Assembly: GCA_900554265.1 (NCBI GenBank)
Contig: USGZ01000036.1
Location: forward strand, 1 to 9,681
Direction of reading: 5' to 3'
Length of the DNA: 9,681 nucleotides
DNA from: an uncultured Porphyromonadaceae bacterium
Lineage (GTDB): Bacteria; Bacteroidota; Bacteroidia; Bacteroidales; Muribaculaceae
This document shows positions 6,839 to 9,681 of this stretch, piece by piece. How positions within the stretch are numbered: the first letter of the stretch is position 1; every line of letters starts with the position of its first letter. The translations under genes and the position numbers were made by a program. The notes below the pieces were generated by a model. That model was not told where the DNA came from. It ran no database searches and was given only the letters and a program-made list of their open reading frames with translations.

Positions 6839-7942
6839 TTGAAATTTACGGCTCTCATCCCATGCCTGACGCTTGCCGCGGCGTTTCTTTTCGCCGCGGC
6901 AGGCTGCTCGCATGCCGACAGCGAGCCGCAGACCGACGAAACCGCCATTCTCCGCCTGAAAATCAGGCTTTCCGACATCGACTACGGCTCGCGCGCAACC
7001 GGCGACGGTTACGAGCCCGACAAAGGCCCCGCCGACGACGGCGAGAAAATCCATACCGTACGCATTATCATCGCCGACGGCGCAGGTACAGTCGAGCACA
7101 ATACTCTCTGGGACCTCGAAGCCGCCCCGGATATCGTCGCTTCCGGCGGCGATTTCCCCGTCAGAGCAAACGACACAAAGACCATAGTCCTGATAGCCAA
7201 CGAAAAGGACGCCATAGTCGCAACACCCGGCGGCACTCCGCAGTCCGCCACGGACTACTTTACCTCCGCTGCGAACGCAGCCGTAGGCAACCGTCTGAAT
7301 CCCGGAGCCTTACGCCGCCTCCTGTTTTACAGGACGGATAATCTGGACGGCTACAACCTCCGGAAGCCCCTGCTGATGACGGCCATACATACCGGCGTCC
7401 GCATCGGAGGCGCCTCCGTCTACCGCCGGGACTTCACAATCCACCGCGCCGCAGCCAAATACACTTACCGTATCACCAACAACGACGCAGTGAACTCCCA
7501 TACCGTCGACCAGGTCCATATCAACCATGTGGCAGCGCGGCAGTATGTTTTCCCCGACTACGACTATACGGACACCGACCAGATGTTCTATTCGGCATAC
7601 CGCACGCCGGACAACGCCGGCAGCGTCCTTTCCGTAAATACAGCGAAAGTAATAGCGCCGAAGGAAACGGTCGAACTCGACGCCATATATCTTCCCGAAG
7701 GCCACACGACAGCCGACGGCGATTCCTACGCCACTGCCCTTACCATCGACGGCAAGACCACAGAATGGTCGGACCTGAGGTGGTACATGCCGCAGACGCC
7801 CTCGCAGAGCATCCTCATGACCGACCTGCCGCGCAACACCCACGTAATCGTCAACGTGCAGCTTTCGCGCTACAACATCAAGATATTCTACACTGTGTGC
7901 CCCTGGGTAATCTCCAGCGTGGACATCCCTGAATTCAACTGA
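6839..7942 (+). CDS. Fimbrillin-like accessory subunit lipoprotein (TTG start)
   Basis: A 367-residue lipoprotein of the fimbrial operon. The only workable start is TTG at 6839: an in-frame TAA lies at 6818, no ATG or GTG lies between, and from the TTG a full lipoprotein signal is read (basic K2, hydrophobic core, lipobox AAGC, Cys23). GGGAAAG lies just upstream. The mature part has Ser-Arg-Ala at 51-53, a possible Arg-protease site. Then come the HTVRIIIADG strand, PLLMTA (177-182, compare FLMTSA in the pilin) and a typical fimbrillin end, YTVCPWVISSVDIPEFN. It starts 21 bp after the major pilin stop and ends 2 bp before the next gene. In Porphyromonas, the genes after the pilin encode the anchor (FimB/Mfa2) and accessory tip subunits. 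The Arg site favours a polymerised accessory subunit over an anchor, but an anchor cannot be excluded. ATA isoleucine codons occur at least six times, unlike in the pilin. Confidence 0.75.
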   Translation: MKFTALIPCLTLAAAFLFAAAGCSHADSEPQTDETAILRLKIRLSDIDYGSRATGDGYEPDKGPADDGEKIHTVRIIIADGAGTVEHNTLWDLEAAPDIVASGGDFPVRANDTKTIVLIANEKDAIVATPGGTPQSATDYFTSAANAAVGNRLNPGALRRLLFYRTDNLDGYNLRKPLLMTAIHTGVRIGGASVYRRDFTIHRAAAKYTYRITNNDAVNSHTVDQVHINHVAARQYVFPDYDYTDTDQMFYSAYRTPDNAGSVLSVNTAKVIAPKETVELDAIYLPEGHTTADGDSYATALTIDGKTTEWSDLRWYMPQTPSQSILMTDLPRNTHVIVNVQLSRYNIKIFYTVCPWVISSVDIPEFN

Positions 7943-7944
7943 CA

Positions 7945-9681
7945 ATGAAAGCCATCCGCATAAAGGCACATATCCTCGCCCTTGGCGCCGCGATTCTTGC
8001 GGCCGCGGGCCTGTGCGCCTGTTCGGACACCATCGAGGCCCCTGTGAAGCAGGGACCCGAGGCCGGTCTTCCCGCCACGATATCGGTACCCCTGGATATC
8101 GTCGAGTCTCCGATGGTATCCCGCGCCGATATGGCCGAGGGTCTCGACCGCGAGATACGCTCGCTCTGGATCGCCACCTTCAACGCCGAGACAGGACGCC
8201 GTACGGGCATTCATTTCTTCAGTAACCTCACCCCCTTGCCCGAGCACCAGCTTCAGGACATAACCATCAACACCATTTCCGGCCCGATGTACATTGTCGG
8301 GATGGCCAATTACAACGACCGCTACGCCGTTGTCGACGGCGACCTCATTCCGCTGGCCCAGGTTCTGCAGAACGCCGACACCTGGCAGAAATACACCGAT
8401 ATCGCCGTGACCTTCAACCGTTCGGGCACAGTGCCTACCAACACGCCTCTCAACGCGCCCATGCTCGGCGGGTTCTATACCGAGGACAGGCATACGGACG
8501 GCAGCCGCCCGGCAATCAAGGCCGTGGACATCTATCCCGGCGACGCCACCCTCCCCGGCGCCATACACATGCGCCGCTTCATATCGCACGTCACCTTCAA
8601 CGTCGACTACAACACATCCAATATCAGCAATTTCCAGATAGTATCCTGGCAGGTTGTCAATGTCCCCACCTCGACCTGGCTCTATGAGCACGACTCCGCC
8701 GGCTCCTCAGCCGAAAACTCGACGGACATATGCGCCGTCGACGGGCGCCGCTTCGTCGACACCCAGCAGATGACCGATACGGAAAAGACCCCCTCCGGCT
8801 ACAGTTTCGATTTCTGGCAGCTCGAGAACAAGCGCACCGGACTCGATCCGGTCGCCCAGGGCTACAGCGCGGACAACGCCTACACTTACCGCGACCGCGA
8901 GTTCAAGGACGCCCAGGGCCTCAATACCGGCAAATTCCGCTCGCTTGTGCCCTCGGCCGATTCCGACGGCCTCAACAACTACGCTACATACGTCGAGATT
9001 GTAGTCAGCATGGAGCTGAAAGTCGACGAGAACGGTAAACCGCTGGCCGCCCTGGGCCTTTCGTCGCGCTTTGCCGAGGGGCGCTACACCATACACCTCG
9101 GCTACTGCGAGGGCGACGACAATCTCCAGAAAGCCGCCGACTTCCGCGTACGCCGCAACACCAAGTACACCTATAACGTAAAAATCAACAACGTAAGCGA
9201 CATCGTGGTCGAGGCTCGCCGCGAAGGCGAGAACAGCCCGGGAGCCGAGGGCTCCGTCAGCGACATCACCGATACCTATCACCACGTCGACGCACACTAC
9301 AATCAGGTAAACGTCTCCCTGACGGACAGCCAGGTACGCGCCTTCCAGTACTTTGTACGCGCCTACCGTCTCGACGGAAGCGCCGTGTCCTTCAGTTCCG
9401 AGGATGGCGCGTCCCTCCCCGCACCCGGCGACCCGGACTACAAGTATTTCTCCTGGGTCGAAATAATCAAGGCCGACAACGCGCTGAATTCCTCGAAGAT
9501 GGCACGCTACCGCCCCCACGGCAGCTCAGGCACATATACCCTCGAGGAATTCCACAAGGCCGGTCTCGAAGGAAGCCTCAGCGGCGGCACATATACTGTA
9601 TTCATCAACGAATACGTCTATGAGGACGGCGACCACGCCGACGGCAACGAAAGCGGTTCGACGGCATGGCACGGCTACGTC
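7945..9681 (+). CDS. DUF4906-type fimbrial lipoprotein, 3' end outside the window
   Basis: The frame is open from the ATG at 7945 to the window edge (579 codons, no stop), so the C-terminus is missing. The start gives a lipoprotein signal with lipobox LCAC (Cys26), followed by SD. Ser-Arg-Ala lies at 59-61. The middle includes QIVSWQVVNVP and the block RRNTKYTYNVKINNV (403-417), which resembles the RNxxYxYxVxI signature near the end of the DUF4906 fimbrillin-like region. At least 160 more residues follow this block, so a further domain is present. DUF4906 proteins are large products often encoded in FimA/Mfa1-type clusters and are thought to be accessory or tip subunits. Tip placement here is inference. 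It begins 2 bp after the preceding stop, so translational coupling is likely. ATA codons are common (about nine), as in the gene before it. The family call is from motif recall. Confidence 0.72.
   Translation, partial: MKAIRIKAHILALGAAILAAAGLCACSDTIEAPVKQGPEAGLPATISVPLDIVESPMVSRADMAEGLDREIRSLWIATFNAETGRRTGIHFFSNLTPLPEHQLQDITINTISGPMYIVGMANYNDRYAVVDGDLIPLAQVLQNADTWQKYTDIAVTFNRSGTVPTNTPLNAPMLGGFYTEDRHTDGSRPAIKAVDIYPGDATLPGAIHMRRFISHVTFNVDYNTSNISNFQIVSWQVVNVPTSTWLYEHDSAGSSAENSTDICAVDGRRFVDTQQMTDTEKTPSGYSFDFWQLENKRTGLDPVAQGYSADNAYTYRDREFKDAQGLNTGKFRSLVPSADSDGLNNYATYVEIVVSMELKVDENGKPLAALGLSSRFAEGRYTIHLGYCEGDDNLQKAADFRVRRNTKYTYNVKINNVSDIVVEARREGENSPGAEGSVSDITDTYHHVDAHYNQVNVSLTDSQVRAFQYFVRAYRLDGSAVSFSSEDGASLPAPGDPDYKYFSWVEIIKADNALNSSKMARYRPHGSSGTYTLEEFHKAGLEGSLSGGTYTVFINEYVYEDGDHADGNESGSTAWHGYV

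Noticed and set aside
5168..7099. A 643-codon open frame on the minus strand opposite the pilin gene
   Set aside because: Same cause: register with the pilin codons and rare TTA/CTA/TCA usage. Composition is Val/Gly-rich and no motif was recognised.
7888..9519. Minus-strand frames of 267 and 270 codons opposite the DUF4906-type gene
   Set aside because: They mirror a convincing lipoprotein gene, have the same biased shadow composition, and neither has a credible start region.

Overview
The window looks like chromosome of a GC-rich member of the Bacteroidales, most likely a gut lineage such as Alistipes/Rikenellaceae or Muribaculaceae (inference). The evidence is a Bacteroidetes-type promoter (TTG, 19 bp, TACCTTTGCA), start codons without a clear Shine-Dalgarno sequence, a C-terminal tail of the type IX secretion kind, and a run of FimA/Mfa1-type (type V) fimbrial lipoprotein genes. 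All real genes are on the + strand. No tRNA, rRNA, CRISPR array, insertion sequence or phage gene was seen.

Region 1 (1-4876) is an envelope/peptidoglycan unit. A 58-bp (CAA)n tract at the window edge leads into an almost G-free leader. Then come a secreted TolB-like PD40 beta-propeller protein (125-1027) and, 9 bp later, a 1256-residue secreted protein (1037-4807). The latter joins an N-acetylmuramoyl-L-alanine amidase (Amidase_3) domain to a carboxypeptidase-regulatory-like domain, two propeller-like regions and a sorting-type tail. A strong intrinsic terminator (4833-4876) closes the unit.

Region 2 (4877-5173) is regulatory. Two 8-bp direct repeats, 11 bp apart, sit just upstream of a near-consensus promoter (4940-4970). 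The promoter drives a leader of about 195 nt that is unusually structured: a 77-nt hairpin with about 29 base pairs (4989-5065) and a second hairpin (5074-5108). The apical loop of the first hairpin carries an 11-mer that recurs exactly at the translation start region of the next gene. This is the most interesting feature of the window.

Region 3 (5174 to the window end) is a fimbrial operon: a major Mfa1/FimA-type pilin (5174-6817), a fimbrillin-like accessory lipoprotein with a TTG start (6839-7942), and a DUF4906-type fimbrial protein cut by the window edge (7945->9681). All three have a lipobox and a Ser-Arg-Ser/Ala site 27-34 residues after the lipid cysteine. This suggests export as lipoproteins followed by Arg-specific proteolysis and donor-strand polymerisation on the cell surface. 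Codon choice separates the first three genes (ATA almost absent) from the two minor fimbrial genes (ATA common), which fits higher expression of the first group.
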